DNA of 56,051 nucleotides from positions 1-56,051 of IMG/VR virus record IMGVR_UViG_3300009163_000041; one strand, given 5' to 3'. Below the pieces are notes generated by a model. The model had not been told where the DNA came from. It worked only from the letters and a program-made list of their open reading frames with translations, and searched no databases. The position numbers and the translations under genes were made by a program. This DNA comes from a virus. Shown here in pieces: positions 37,957-44,541 of this stretch (within the stretch, counting starts at the first letter, position 1; the number at the start of each line of letters is the position of its first letter).

Positions 37957-37999
37957 AAAAAAGAAAAAGGGGGACAGGACTTTCGCCCCATCCCCCTTT
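37957..37999 (-). terminator. Rho-independent terminator after the major capsid gene
   Basis: On the minus strand AAAGGGGG (37999-37992) pairs with CCCCCTTT (37973-37966), followed by a T-rich run TTTTTCTTTTTT. It separates the highly expressed head genes from the sugar cassette. Confidence 0.8.
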
Positions 38000-38020
38000 C
38001 TCTATGAACTAACCAACCAA

Positions 38021-38983
38021 TTACGAAGCGGAGTAAGAGGTCGTGATCAACTGCATCGCAGTAGAGTCGATGACCTTGACCACACGATTCGAACGCACCC
38101 GAAGGATGTTCGAACGGCGACCTTCATCACGATAGCTCTCAGCAACGAAAGGAGCAGAAGCATCTTCGCTCCAGACAATCGTGCGACCCGCACCACCAGA
38201 GGCGAAATCGCCACCAGCAGTTTGACCAACCGCCACATAGGTTGTGGGGAAGATGAACGAACCGCTGAAGGTCTGACCTTTAGCCGCGCTGTTCTTAGCC
38301 GCTTTTCCAACCAACACTTTTTCAACGCCAGCCGCTTGAGCGATTTCAACTTCCGACAACAGACGGCGAGAGTCAGTCGCAACAACACCGAAGAACTGAT
38401 TCTGTGTCAGCGGAGAACGCCGAACGAGATCAAATACTTCTTGATTCATAACAACCGTGTTGGCGATCACACCCTGCTTCAGCAAACGCTGTTTAGCAGC
38501 TGCGACATCGGCCACAAAGTTAATCGTGGAGAGGTTGGTAACAGTGTAGTTGACCAAAGCGGCGGTTGCGGTGAAGGTGCTGGCATTAAATAGGGTTGTC
38601 GCACATTCGGCTTCGTGCCCAATTTGAATGTTGCGGAGAAGAATCTTCGCAGTTTCAGTCTCCAAACCGAAGAAGCGAGATACATCCGAAGCCAACGCAT
38701 CTGGTACAACCTCTTCCAAGCCGTATTCCACGCATGTGAAATTATCGTTATCGAACGCCCTCGAAGAGCGAGGATATGAGCTGCCGGGAGCCACCAAGGA
38801 GGCATCGCTGTTCAAAAGTTCAGCGTTGCCCAAGTTAAGCTTGAGGTACTGTCCAGCACGAACTGGGCTGTTGTAGATCGGGAACAAATCGGTTCCGATA
38901 AATCCCTGATCTGCTTGGCTGGCCTGAATGACCGCCGTTGTGATGTCGCCACGAAGAGTGGCGTTAGAGGTTAGATAAGACAT
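38021..38983 (-). CDS. Major capsid protein, 320 aa
   Basis: MSYLTSNATLRGDITTAVIQ, QASQADQGFIGTDLFPIYNS and, near the end, FVAESYRDEGRRSNILRVRS. HK97-fold, lambda gpE-like by position and composition. Ribosome-binding site AAAGGA, comparatively GC-rich codons and the following terminator all point to high expression. It follows the decoration protein gene. Confidence 0.88.
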   Translation of the reverse strand: MSYLTSNATLRGDITTAVIQASQADQGFIGTDLFPIYNSPVRAGQYLKLNLGNAELLNSDASLVAPGSSYPRSSRAFDNDNFTCVEYGLEEVVPDALASDVSRFFGLETETAKILLRNIQIGHEAECATTLFNASTFTATAALVNYTVTNLSTINFVADVAAAKQRLLKQGVIANTVVMNQEVFDLVRRSPLTQNQFFGVVATDSRRLLSEVEIAQAAGVEKVLVGKAAKNSAAKGQTFSGSFIFPTTYVAVGQTAGGDFASGGAGRTIVWSEDASAPFVAESYRDEGRRSNILRVRSNRVVKVIDSTAMQLITTSYSAS

Positions 38984-39001
38984 TTTTTTGTATTCCTTTC
39001 T

Positions 39002-39355
39002 TTAGCGGGTGTAGAACACTTCGATGACATCGCCAGACGCACCAGCGTTCCGAACGACACCAGCAGTGATTGCGCCACCAGCAGTGGAGGTTGAAACTTG
39101 ACCATTGATCGCTTGATAAACGAGCGATCCAGCCGTCACCAAGCTCGCACAACGAGCAAAGTTCGAGTTTTGGAAGAGTTTAACAAAGCCAACAGAACCG
39201 CTAACCACATCCTGCTGAAGAACGCCGATAGCGTTTCCTGCCGTGGTTGCGACCTGTGCCGTGTTGTCAGTAGTAGTCATGCTGACGATGCTGTTGGCCG
39301 TCACCGTAGAAGCGAAAGCCAGCGAGGCAAAGCCAGAATCAAATTGAGTTGCCAT
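39002..39355 (-). CDS. Capsid decoration protein, 117 aa (DUF2190/gpD-like)
   Basis: MATQFDSGFASLAFASTVTA; Ala/Val/Ser/Thr-rich beta protein with many glycines (ITAGVVRNAGASGDVIEVFY) typical of head-stabilising proteins between protease and capsid genes. Ribosome-binding site AAAGGT. Confidence 0.78.
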   Translation of the reverse strand: MATQFDSGFASLAFASTVTANSIVSMTTTDNTAQVATTAGNAIGVLQQDVVSGSVGFVKLFQNSNFARCASLVTAGSLVYQAINGQVSTSTAGGAITAGVVRNAGASGDVIEVFYTR

Positions 39356-39373
39356 AGTTTTGTTTACCTTTCT

Positions 39374-40903
39374 TTAGAAGCTTTTGCTAAAGCCACCAGC
39401 GGAAAGCTCTTTCCGATATTGTTCTGTGTATTTTCCAACACAAAGACGAAGAGCTTCGCCCTTGGAGATGTTATTTGCTTTCATCTCAAAATTGACTAGT
39501 TCCGAAAAGGTTTCTGGCTTTTTCTCGTTAACAGCGGGAGCCGAATGAGAAATAGGAGCCGACACCATCTTGGAGAGTTCGGTGCGGATTTCATTCAGCA
39601 CACCAGAAAGCTCGATCTTGCCAGCCTCAACAGCAGACATTTCAGCTTTTTCTTCTCTCTTTTTCTTGGCCTGTTCCGAATAAGGAAATGCACCCATATC
39701 CTCAGTAGGATTACCTTCAGCACCTTTCTTATCGATTTTAACAGCAGGAGCAGAAGCTTTTTCATCAACAACAGCTTCAGTCGAAGGATTCATTTTGGCT
39801 TCGAGGGCAGATAGGCGGGTAGCAAATTCTTCCATATACTTCCCGAAATCTTCCATGTTATAAGAAGGTGCAACCTTCTTTTCGGTGGTGTCAGTCGTAG
39901 TTTCCATATTACTCAAATTAACCTTGTCAACTACTATACGACCAGAATCCGCTGAAAATAAACCTGTTGGGTTAGAAGCGGGGTGCTGAACTAGGTCTGC
40001 GGAGTACAATTCAGAACACCTCGCAAGGTCAAAATTTGACCCATTTAGCTCTGATTCTCCACTGAACGAAATCGAAATCCCAAACGCATCTGGGATCTCG
40101 GAGGCCAGATCCATGTAATATTTTGCACGATCTTGGCGACTCTTGAGAAAAGTCAAATCAGCGAGAAGTTTGCTTCCGCTTTCGTCAATTCTGAAGTTCG
40201 TGAGTTTGCCGATAATATCAGCAATCCCTGCTCCGTGATTTTCATTTACCTTTACTCCACCCTTAAATTGCTCTGCACAATTCTTAACCTGTTCTAGGGT
40301 GGTGCCGTCAATTTCAAGCTGATGGCCTTTTGCCATGCCTGTAGTTAATACCGAAACTCCTTTTAGGGTCATATTATCGCCCTCCTCGTAGTTATAATTT
40401 TTCTTTTTAGATGCACCCTGTCCTTGAATAACTGCTGTGGGAATCGTTCCCGCTGGCGCACCGCCACCAGAAGTTCCTCCAGCAGAGGTCATCAGATCCT
40501 CTTCTTCGTACTCAGAGGTAGATCTTCCAATGGCTGGCTCAATATCCGTAGAATCGCTTCCCGACTCGCTATTGTTTTGTAGATCCTCTTCATTATTATC
40601 AAAAATCTCAGATGCAATTTCAGCACGATCAGAGGCATCGGGGAACAGCCCAATCATGCCCTCATCAGCCACGAAACGACCCATAAACTCTGCAAATGTC
40701 TCGTCCTCGCTAGGAGTTAAAAGAGTGCTATCAGATGCCAAATTCTTCTTTTTCTGCTTCTTTTTGGTTTCCCTAAAGATGCTTGCCCCTACTGCATACC
40801 GCTGTTTATTATCCGTATAGTCCTTAACGGCAGTGGAGTTACCCATGAATTTTGACATGAAATCAGCGAGATTCTCGCCTTTTTTGGGGGTAGGTAGGGG
40901 CAT
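39374..40903 (-). CDS. Prohead protease with scaffold domain, 509 aa
   Basis: N-terminal ~90 residues hold two related helical motifs (LADFMSKFMGNSTAVKDY ... QRYAVGASIF and FAEFMGRFVADEGMIG ... EIASEIF). Residues ~180-330 are the protease: NENHGAGIADIIGKLTNFRI, LLADLTFLKSRQDRAKYYMD, IPDAFGISISFSGE and LVQHPASNPTG. The last ~180 residues are an Ala/Glu/Lys-rich coiled scaffold. A nested scaffold start at Met of METTTDTTEKK (about 39904) is possible, since TTGACA lies 17 bases before it. TTGACA also lies 14 bases before the gene's own ATG. Confidence 0.82.
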   Translation of the reverse strand: MPLPTPKKGENLADFMSKFMGNSTAVKDYTDNKQRYAVGASIFRETKKKQKKKNLASDSTLLTPSEDETFAEFMGRFVADEGMIGLFPDASDRAEIASEIFDNNEEDLQNNSESGSDSTDIEPAIGRSTSEYEEEDLMTSAGGTSGGGAPAGTIPTAVIQGQGASKKKNYNYEEGDNMTLKGVSVLTTGMAKGHQLEIDGTTLEQVKNCAEQFKGGVKVNENHGAGIADIIGKLTNFRIDESGSKLLADLTFLKSRQDRAKYYMDLASEIPDAFGISISFSGESELNGSNFDLARCSELYSADLVQHPASNPTGLFSADSGRIVVDKVNLSNMETTTDTTEKKVAPSYNMEDFGKYMEEFATRLSALEAKMNPSTEAVVDEKASAPAVKIDKKGAEGNPTEDMGAFPYSEQAKKKREEKAEMSAVEAGKIELSGVLNEIRTELSKMVSAPISHSAPAVNEKKPETFSELVNFEMKANNISKGEALRLCVGKYTEQYRKELSAGGFSKSF

Positions 40904-40950
40904 ACACCATCAAAAAGTGTCAACTGCTATATGTGTAGTATCTTGACAGG

Positions 40951-41712
40951 TTGGGCAGTATTGTGCCCCTTTCGATAAATCACCTATTAGCTTTAGATTG
41001 GAAAACTTGGGTATGCAGAAATAATCCAGCCGATGCAAGCCCAGTAAGTATTTTTGCTTTTAGTGATGGTGTGACAACTCAAAACAAGACACTTTGGGAT
41101 GGGCTTCCTGTTGTTTGGCAACATCCAACAACGGCAACAACACTTTCAATTGTAACTACAGCCACTACTGCGGATACAGGCGGGAAGATTTTAATAAACG
41201 GCCTAGATTCAAATTGGAACGCAATTACAGAATCCATTACTCTTAACGGAGTCACTCCAGTTGCTACCACGAATTCATTTATTAGAGTAAATGGATTGTC
41301 GATGACCGCACCAGCCAGCGGTGGAACTACGAATGTTGGAACAATTACAGCAAAGGCAAACTCAACTACTTTTGCACAGATCAATCCCACCATCGGAAGA
41401 ACGCAAGCTGGTATATATTCTGTTCCTAATGGATATACTTTGTATGTTTATTCTGTCGATTGTTATAGCGGTGATGCTGGGAGTGGAACAAATTATGTCA
41501 CATTTAATGTTGCGGTAACCCCCAATGCATCTCCTACGCCAGTAACTTTTGATCTTCTTCAGACAACTTGGCTTGGTAACTTTTCAGTTCAAAGGATTGT
41601 TCCCCAAATTCAATACCAGAAAACAGATATTGAGTGGCAGTTTAAAGTAAATAGCGGAACGCAAAGCGTCAGCCTTATCGTGCAGGGAATGTTGCTGAAG
41701 AACGCAGACTAG
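40951..41712 (+). CDS. Virion surface/fibre-like protein on the plus strand, 253 aa or less
   Basis: Frame open from TTG 40951; GTG at 40963 (VPLSINHLLALDWKTW) is an alternative start with GGTTGGG upstream. Beta-rich sequence (TGGKILINGLDSNWNAITES, ITLNGVTPVATTNSFIRVNG, TIGRTQAGIYSVPNGYTLYV) of a type I associate with virion structural proteins of aquatic phages. The only virion gene on this strand. Its stop overlaps the stop of the 41709 membrane gene on the other strand. Confidence 0.7.
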   Translation: MGSIVPLSINHLLALDWKTWVCRNNPADASPVSIFAFSDGVTTQNKTLWDGLPVVWQHPTTATTLSIVTTATTADTGGKILINGLDSNWNAITESITLNGVTPVATTNSFIRVNGLSMTAPASGGTTNVGTITAKANSTTFAQINPTIGRTQAGIYSVPNGYTLYVYSVDCYSGDAGSGTNYVTFNVAVTPNASPTPVTFDLLQTTWLGNFSVQRIVPQIQYQKTDIEWQFKVNSGTQSVSLIVQGMLLKNAD

Positions 41713-41804
41713 AATAATTTAAAGACAAAATGGATCACCAGCATATAAAAAAAGCTGGCTAGAATCCACCCGATGCAAATATGTTTTAGATCTCGATAGT
41801 TCAT
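41709..41804 (-). CDS. Tiny membrane protein, 31 aa
   Basis: MNYRDLKHICIGWILASFFY, then MLVIHFVFKLF: a single hydrophobic span. A ribosome-binding site (GGAGGAAGC) precedes ATG and the ATG overlaps the upstream stop (ATGA). Its TAG overlaps the stop of the plus-strand gene. Confidence 0.55.
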   Translation of the reverse strand: MNYRDLKHICIGWILASFFYMLVIHFVFKLF

Positions 41805-42022
41805 GCTTCCTCCTGTATTGCCAGATCCGCTAGTTTGTTCTCGATCTTGGTCTTAACGGCAACGATTGCGCCGTACTCTGTTTCGGATTCCACATTATGA
41901 GGCCATACCCTTCTGCCGTCCCTACCTAGCAGTACCCAGCTATCCGTATCTACTTCTACCGCCCTGTCGCATTTAAGGACAGCCTTCAGATCGTCTGGAA
42001 GATTTAAAACAATTGTGTTCAT
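41801..42022 (-). CDS. Small hypothetical protein, 73 aa
   Basis: MNTIVLNLPDDLKAVLKCDR; ribosome-binding site AAGGAGGCAAC. Mixed alpha/beta, with DTDSWVLLGRDGRRVWPHNV. Not recognised. Confidence 0.7.
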   Translation of the reverse strand: MNTIVLNLPDDLKAVLKCDRAVEVDTDSWVLLGRDGRRVWPHNVESETEYGAIVAVKTKIENKLADLAIQEEA

Positions 42023-42031
42023 GTTGCCTCC

Positions 42032-42307
42032 TTATACTGGCAGAAGACTTGCGATCTTCTGCTCAAGAGTCGTTTCCGCTACTGCCGTGCAACTACAGGT
42101 CTTGGGATCAACCTCGAATACCCGATAGAGTACTTCAATCACCTTGTAATAGCCAGCCTTTGCCTTGGTTGGCTTATCGCCTGTGATTGCCCACAGCAGA
42201 TATTGACGGACATTACTGTTCTGGGAACCGTACAACTGGAATATTCTGGACGGCAGAATACCCAATTGGTTGATTGCTTTCAATGCTCTCTCTTGTTTGC
42301 TGTTCAT
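42032..42307 (-). CDS. Small hypothetical protein, 91 aa
   Basis: MNSKQERALKAINQLGILPS; ribosome-binding site AAAGGAC. Helical, with QLYGSQNSNVRQYLLWAITG and a CSC pair. Not recognised. Confidence 0.7.
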   Translation of the reverse strand: MNSKQERALKAINQLGILPSRIFQLYGSQNSNVRQYLLWAITGDKPTKAKAGYYKVIEVLYRVFEVDPKTCSCTAVAETTLEQKIASLLPV

Positions 42308-42337
42308 GGTTTTTGTCCTTTCTTGGTTTCGGGTTGC

Positions 42338-42553
42338 TTACCAAAAGTTCGACAGGAGTTTTTCCTCTTCCTCTTTACTTGCAATATGGAAGCTGTCCTT
42401 ATCGACTTGATCCACAAGCTTTGGATCTTCTTTTAGCCACCTATTGCGAGCGTTTTTATAGGCATCCCTACGGCTGATGCCAGACGCAGTGTTCCATCCA
42501 CCATCCTTAAAGAAGTAGGTGTAGCTTTTAATTTTTTTAACTTGGTTGTTCAT
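42338..42553 (-). CDS. Small hypothetical protein, 71 aa (Met-Asn-Asn group)
   Basis: MNNQVKKIKSYTYFFKDGGW; ribosome-binding site GAAAGGAAT. Lys-rich N-terminal part, acidic C-terminal part (SKEEEEKLLSNFW). Function unknown. Confidence 0.7.
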   Translation of the reverse strand: MNNQVKKIKSYTYFFKDGGWNTASGISRRDAYKNARNRWLKEDPKLVDQVDKDSFHIASKEEEEKLLSNFW

Positions 42554-42571
42554 TGTTATATTCCTTTCTAG

Positions 42572-42913
42572 TTAAACCGCCAATTGCAGATTCCGATCCT
42601 CGATGTATTTGACGAAGTGAGCGATGGTCTGATCGTAGTTTTTGGAGGCCAACTCATCCAGCACACTCTGACTGAATCGTTTTGCCGTCTTGATGAATTG
42701 CTTTACACCATTAAAAGCCACATAGCTTTCGACTACATACCCGACCTCCTGCCGTTTCTCGACTGCCTTTACCGACAAGTAGTAGCCACGCTCTTCGTTT
42801 TTTGAGCTGAAGTAATTCACCCCACCCTTGCTGTAGAACAGATTGACTTTGTAGTAGTGGTTGGGCTTTGCCTCGATTGGGATTTCTTTGATGGTTTTTG
42901 TTTGGTTGTTCAT
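42572..42913 (-). CDS. Hypothetical protein, 113 aa (Met-Asn-Asn group)
   Basis: MNNQTKTIKEIPIEAKPNHY; ribosome-binding site AGAAAGGAAA. Beta-rich first half, helical second half (SQSVLDELASKNYDQTIAHF). Driven by the promoter at 42943-42971. Confidence 0.7.
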   Translation of the reverse strand: MNNQTKTIKEIPIEAKPNHYYKVNLFYSKGGVNYFSSKNEERGYYLSVKAVEKRQEVGYVVESYVAFNGVKQFIKTAKRFSQSVLDELASKNYDQTIAHFVKYIEDRNLQLAV

Positions 42914-42940
42914 GGTTTCGTTTCCTTTCTTATTGTGGCA

Positions 42941-43453
42941 CTAGATTACATTATCCAGAGCCGTTTGGCAAGAAGAATCTTTAGTTGGCTTGACGCATTT
43001 TTTGTAAACTTCTGGGTGAAACTCCTTCAGGTACTCAAGCTCATTTCTTGTTGTCTCAAGCTCGCCCCTGTTTAGGTTTAATTCGTATTGAGCGTGATGG
43101 GTGAGTTCGTGAACAAGCGCACATAGGATCTGAATTTCCCTGTCCACCTTCAGCCCTGTTGTGGCTTTTTTGGAAACATTCAACGATTTTTTATCGTATA
43201 AATACAGATCATCTCTTGTGCCAATACAGGTATTGGGAGCGAGATATTTACCGCACTCCACTTGATTCCTGTAATATCTGGATCTGCTGTAACTACCGCT
43301 AAAGATGTATTCGGTAGTGGTGAAGTCCACGGAAGGATATTTGACCTGTAGCCAGCTTACCGCTTTTTCAATGAATGCTGGGATTTGATCTACAAGCCCT
43401 CTTGGTACTGAGTTTCGAATGGTTACTTTGGGGTTGGTTTGGTTGTTTGTCAT
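42941..43453 (-). CDS. Zinc metallopeptidase-like protein (HELTHH), 170 aa, leaderless
   Basis: Start placed at ATG 43453 (MTNNQTNPKVTIRNSVPRGL), 6 bases after the -10 box, so the transcript is probably leaderless. ILCALVHELTHHAQYELNLN carries HExxH, the zinc-binding motif of metallopeptidases, with a downstream Glu (RGELETTRNELEYL) as candidate third ligand. Its last codons (CQTALDNVI) are encoded within the promoter of the next gene. Confidence 0.72.
   Translation of the reverse strand: MTNNQTNPKVTIRNSVPRGLVDQIPAFIEKAVSWLQVKYPSVDFTTTEYIFSGSYSRSRYYRNQVECGKYLAPNTCIGTRDDLYLYDKKSLNVSKKATTGLKVDREIQILCALVHELTHHAQYELNLNRGELETTRNELEYLKEFHPEVYKKCVKPTKDSSCQTALDNVI
42943..42971 (-). promoter_or_regulatory. 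Repeat-family promoter inside a 3' coding end (TTGCCA-17-TAATCT)
   Basis: TTGCCA at 42971-42966, 17-base spacer AACGGCTCTGGATAATG, TAATCT at 42948-42943. It overlaps the end of the metallopeptidase gene and drives the 42913 gene. Confidence 0.65.
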
Positions 43454-43459
43454 GGTGGT

Positions 43460-43488
43460 ACTGTACATCATTCCAACCCGCTTGGCAA
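43460..43488 (-). promoter_or_regulatory. Repeat-family promoter, leaderless type (TTGCCA-17-TACAGT)
   Basis: TTGCCA at 43488-43483, 17-base spacer AGCGGGTTGGAATGATG, TACAGT at 43465-43460; 6 bases (ACCACC) then ATG 43453. Preceded by AAATAATGC. Confidence 0.72.
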
Positions 43489-43535
43489 GCATTATTTAAT
43501 CTTTTTTTACCCTCTAAAATTATTTTATTTTGTTG

Positions 43536-43564
43536 TTGACTTCGAAGCCGTTTGGCAGTACACT
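43536..43564 (+). promoter_or_regulatory. Plus-strand promoter TTGACT-17-TACACT, leaderless type
   Basis: TTGACT (43536-43541), 17-base spacer TCGAAGCCGTTTGGCAG, TACACT (43559-43564), then 6 bases CCTCCC and ATG 43571. Its spacer holds the same TTCGAAGC-GTTTGGCA sequence found, in the other orientation relative to its gene, in the minus-strand promoters. Confidence 0.7.
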
Positions 43565-43570
43565 CCTCCC

Positions 43571-44422
43571 ATGATCAAAAACATCCAAGACATCCAAAAG
43601 CTGAAACCCACCGAAATTCGCAAGCTCTCGAAAGCCGAACTGGAGGAGATCGTTCCTCTTATTCGTGCCGAGTACAAAAGATATAAGTCGTTCGCCAGTC
43701 TCATTGAAAATGATTCCGAACGGCATGAAGCTGTAAATACAGAATTTCGGCTAGATGAGTTGTATCGTGCTGGGCAGAGTCGCTTGGAGAAGTATGCCAA
43801 GGAAGAGCGCAAGGCTCTTCGTGAGTCCAAGCAGAATTCCAAGGAGATTGAGCGCAAGCGGATCGAGGATCTTGCCTCCACTCTCCGCAAGAACTTGGTT
43901 CCTGTTGAGAATGCTCTTGTTAAATCAATCATTGAGCGTGACAACATCCGACTCGGAAAACAGGAAGAATTCTTCAAGTCGCTTCCCACCCCCTATGTGG
44001 TCAAATTCATTTATGGCTACTCGGACAAGAAGGATGAATTCGACTACAGCGTTTTCAGCCAAGAGTATCGCCGTTTCTGGGAAACGGAACGGTTGGCAAA
44101 CGACTTTCCTCTTCGCAGGGAGCAAGTCACCAAGAAGTTAGAACTGGACGCAAAGATCGAAAAAGATGCAAAAGACTATGCCAAGATTGCCTGTGACGAG
44201 TTTGCGTTCAAGATCGTGCAGAAAACAGAGAAGGAGATCAAAGAGCGTGGCACTGATGACAAGATCGTTTCGACCTCCTACGAGGGTAATGTGAATCCTT
44301 GGGATGGCGGTCAGGTGATCGTCACCACGACCAAGGGCAAGTATGTCTGGAACACCAAGGTCATCCTGAACTTCTCGAAGTACGGACTACCCTTCAACCA
44401 GTGGCCGACTCGGTTGGCCTAG
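43571..44422 (+). CDS. Hypothetical plus-strand coiled-coil protein, 283 aa
   Basis: Start placed at ATG 43571 (MIKNIQDIQKLKPTEIRKLS); it directly follows the -10 box, so a leaderless transcript is likely, and longer frames would start upstream of the promoter. Lys/Glu-rich helices fill residues 1-140 (RLEKYAKEERKALRESKQNS, KEIERKRIEDLASTLRKN), then a more globular C-terminal part (GQVIVTTTKGKYVWNTKVIL). Not recognised. Its stop overlaps that of the 44419 gene. Confidence 0.75.
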   Translation: MIKNIQDIQKLKPTEIRKLSKAELEEIVPLIRAEYKRYKSFASLIENDSERHEAVNTEFRLDELYRAGQSRLEKYAKEERKALRESKQNSKEIERKRIEDLASTLRKNLVPVENALVKSIIERDNIRLGKQEEFFKSLPTPYVVKFIYGYSDKKDEFDYSVFSQEYRRFWETERLANDFPLRREQVTKKLELDAKIEKDAKDYAKIACDEFAFKIVQKTEKEIKERGTDDKIVSTSYEGNVNPWDGGQVIVTTTKGKYVWNTKVILNFSKYGLPFNQWPTRLA

Positions 44423-44541
44423 TCCTTCTTGGAATCTTTGGTCTTCTTGATCTCTTTGAGTGCTTCGATCATGTTGTCCAGAGATTTGTCATCACGGCTG
44501 GACAATTCATCTGCCAGTGGATCAGTCGAAGAGGTTGCCAT
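44419..44541 (-). CDS. Small acidic/basic helical protein, 40 aa
   Basis: MATSSTDPLADELSSRDDKS, ending MIEALKEIKKTKDSKKD. AAAGG lies 7 bases before ATG; it overlaps the 3' end of the large multidomain gene by 20 bases and the plus-strand gene's stop. Function unknown. Confidence 0.55.
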   Translation of the reverse strand: MATSSTDPLADELSSRDDKSLDNMIEALKEIKKTKDSKKD

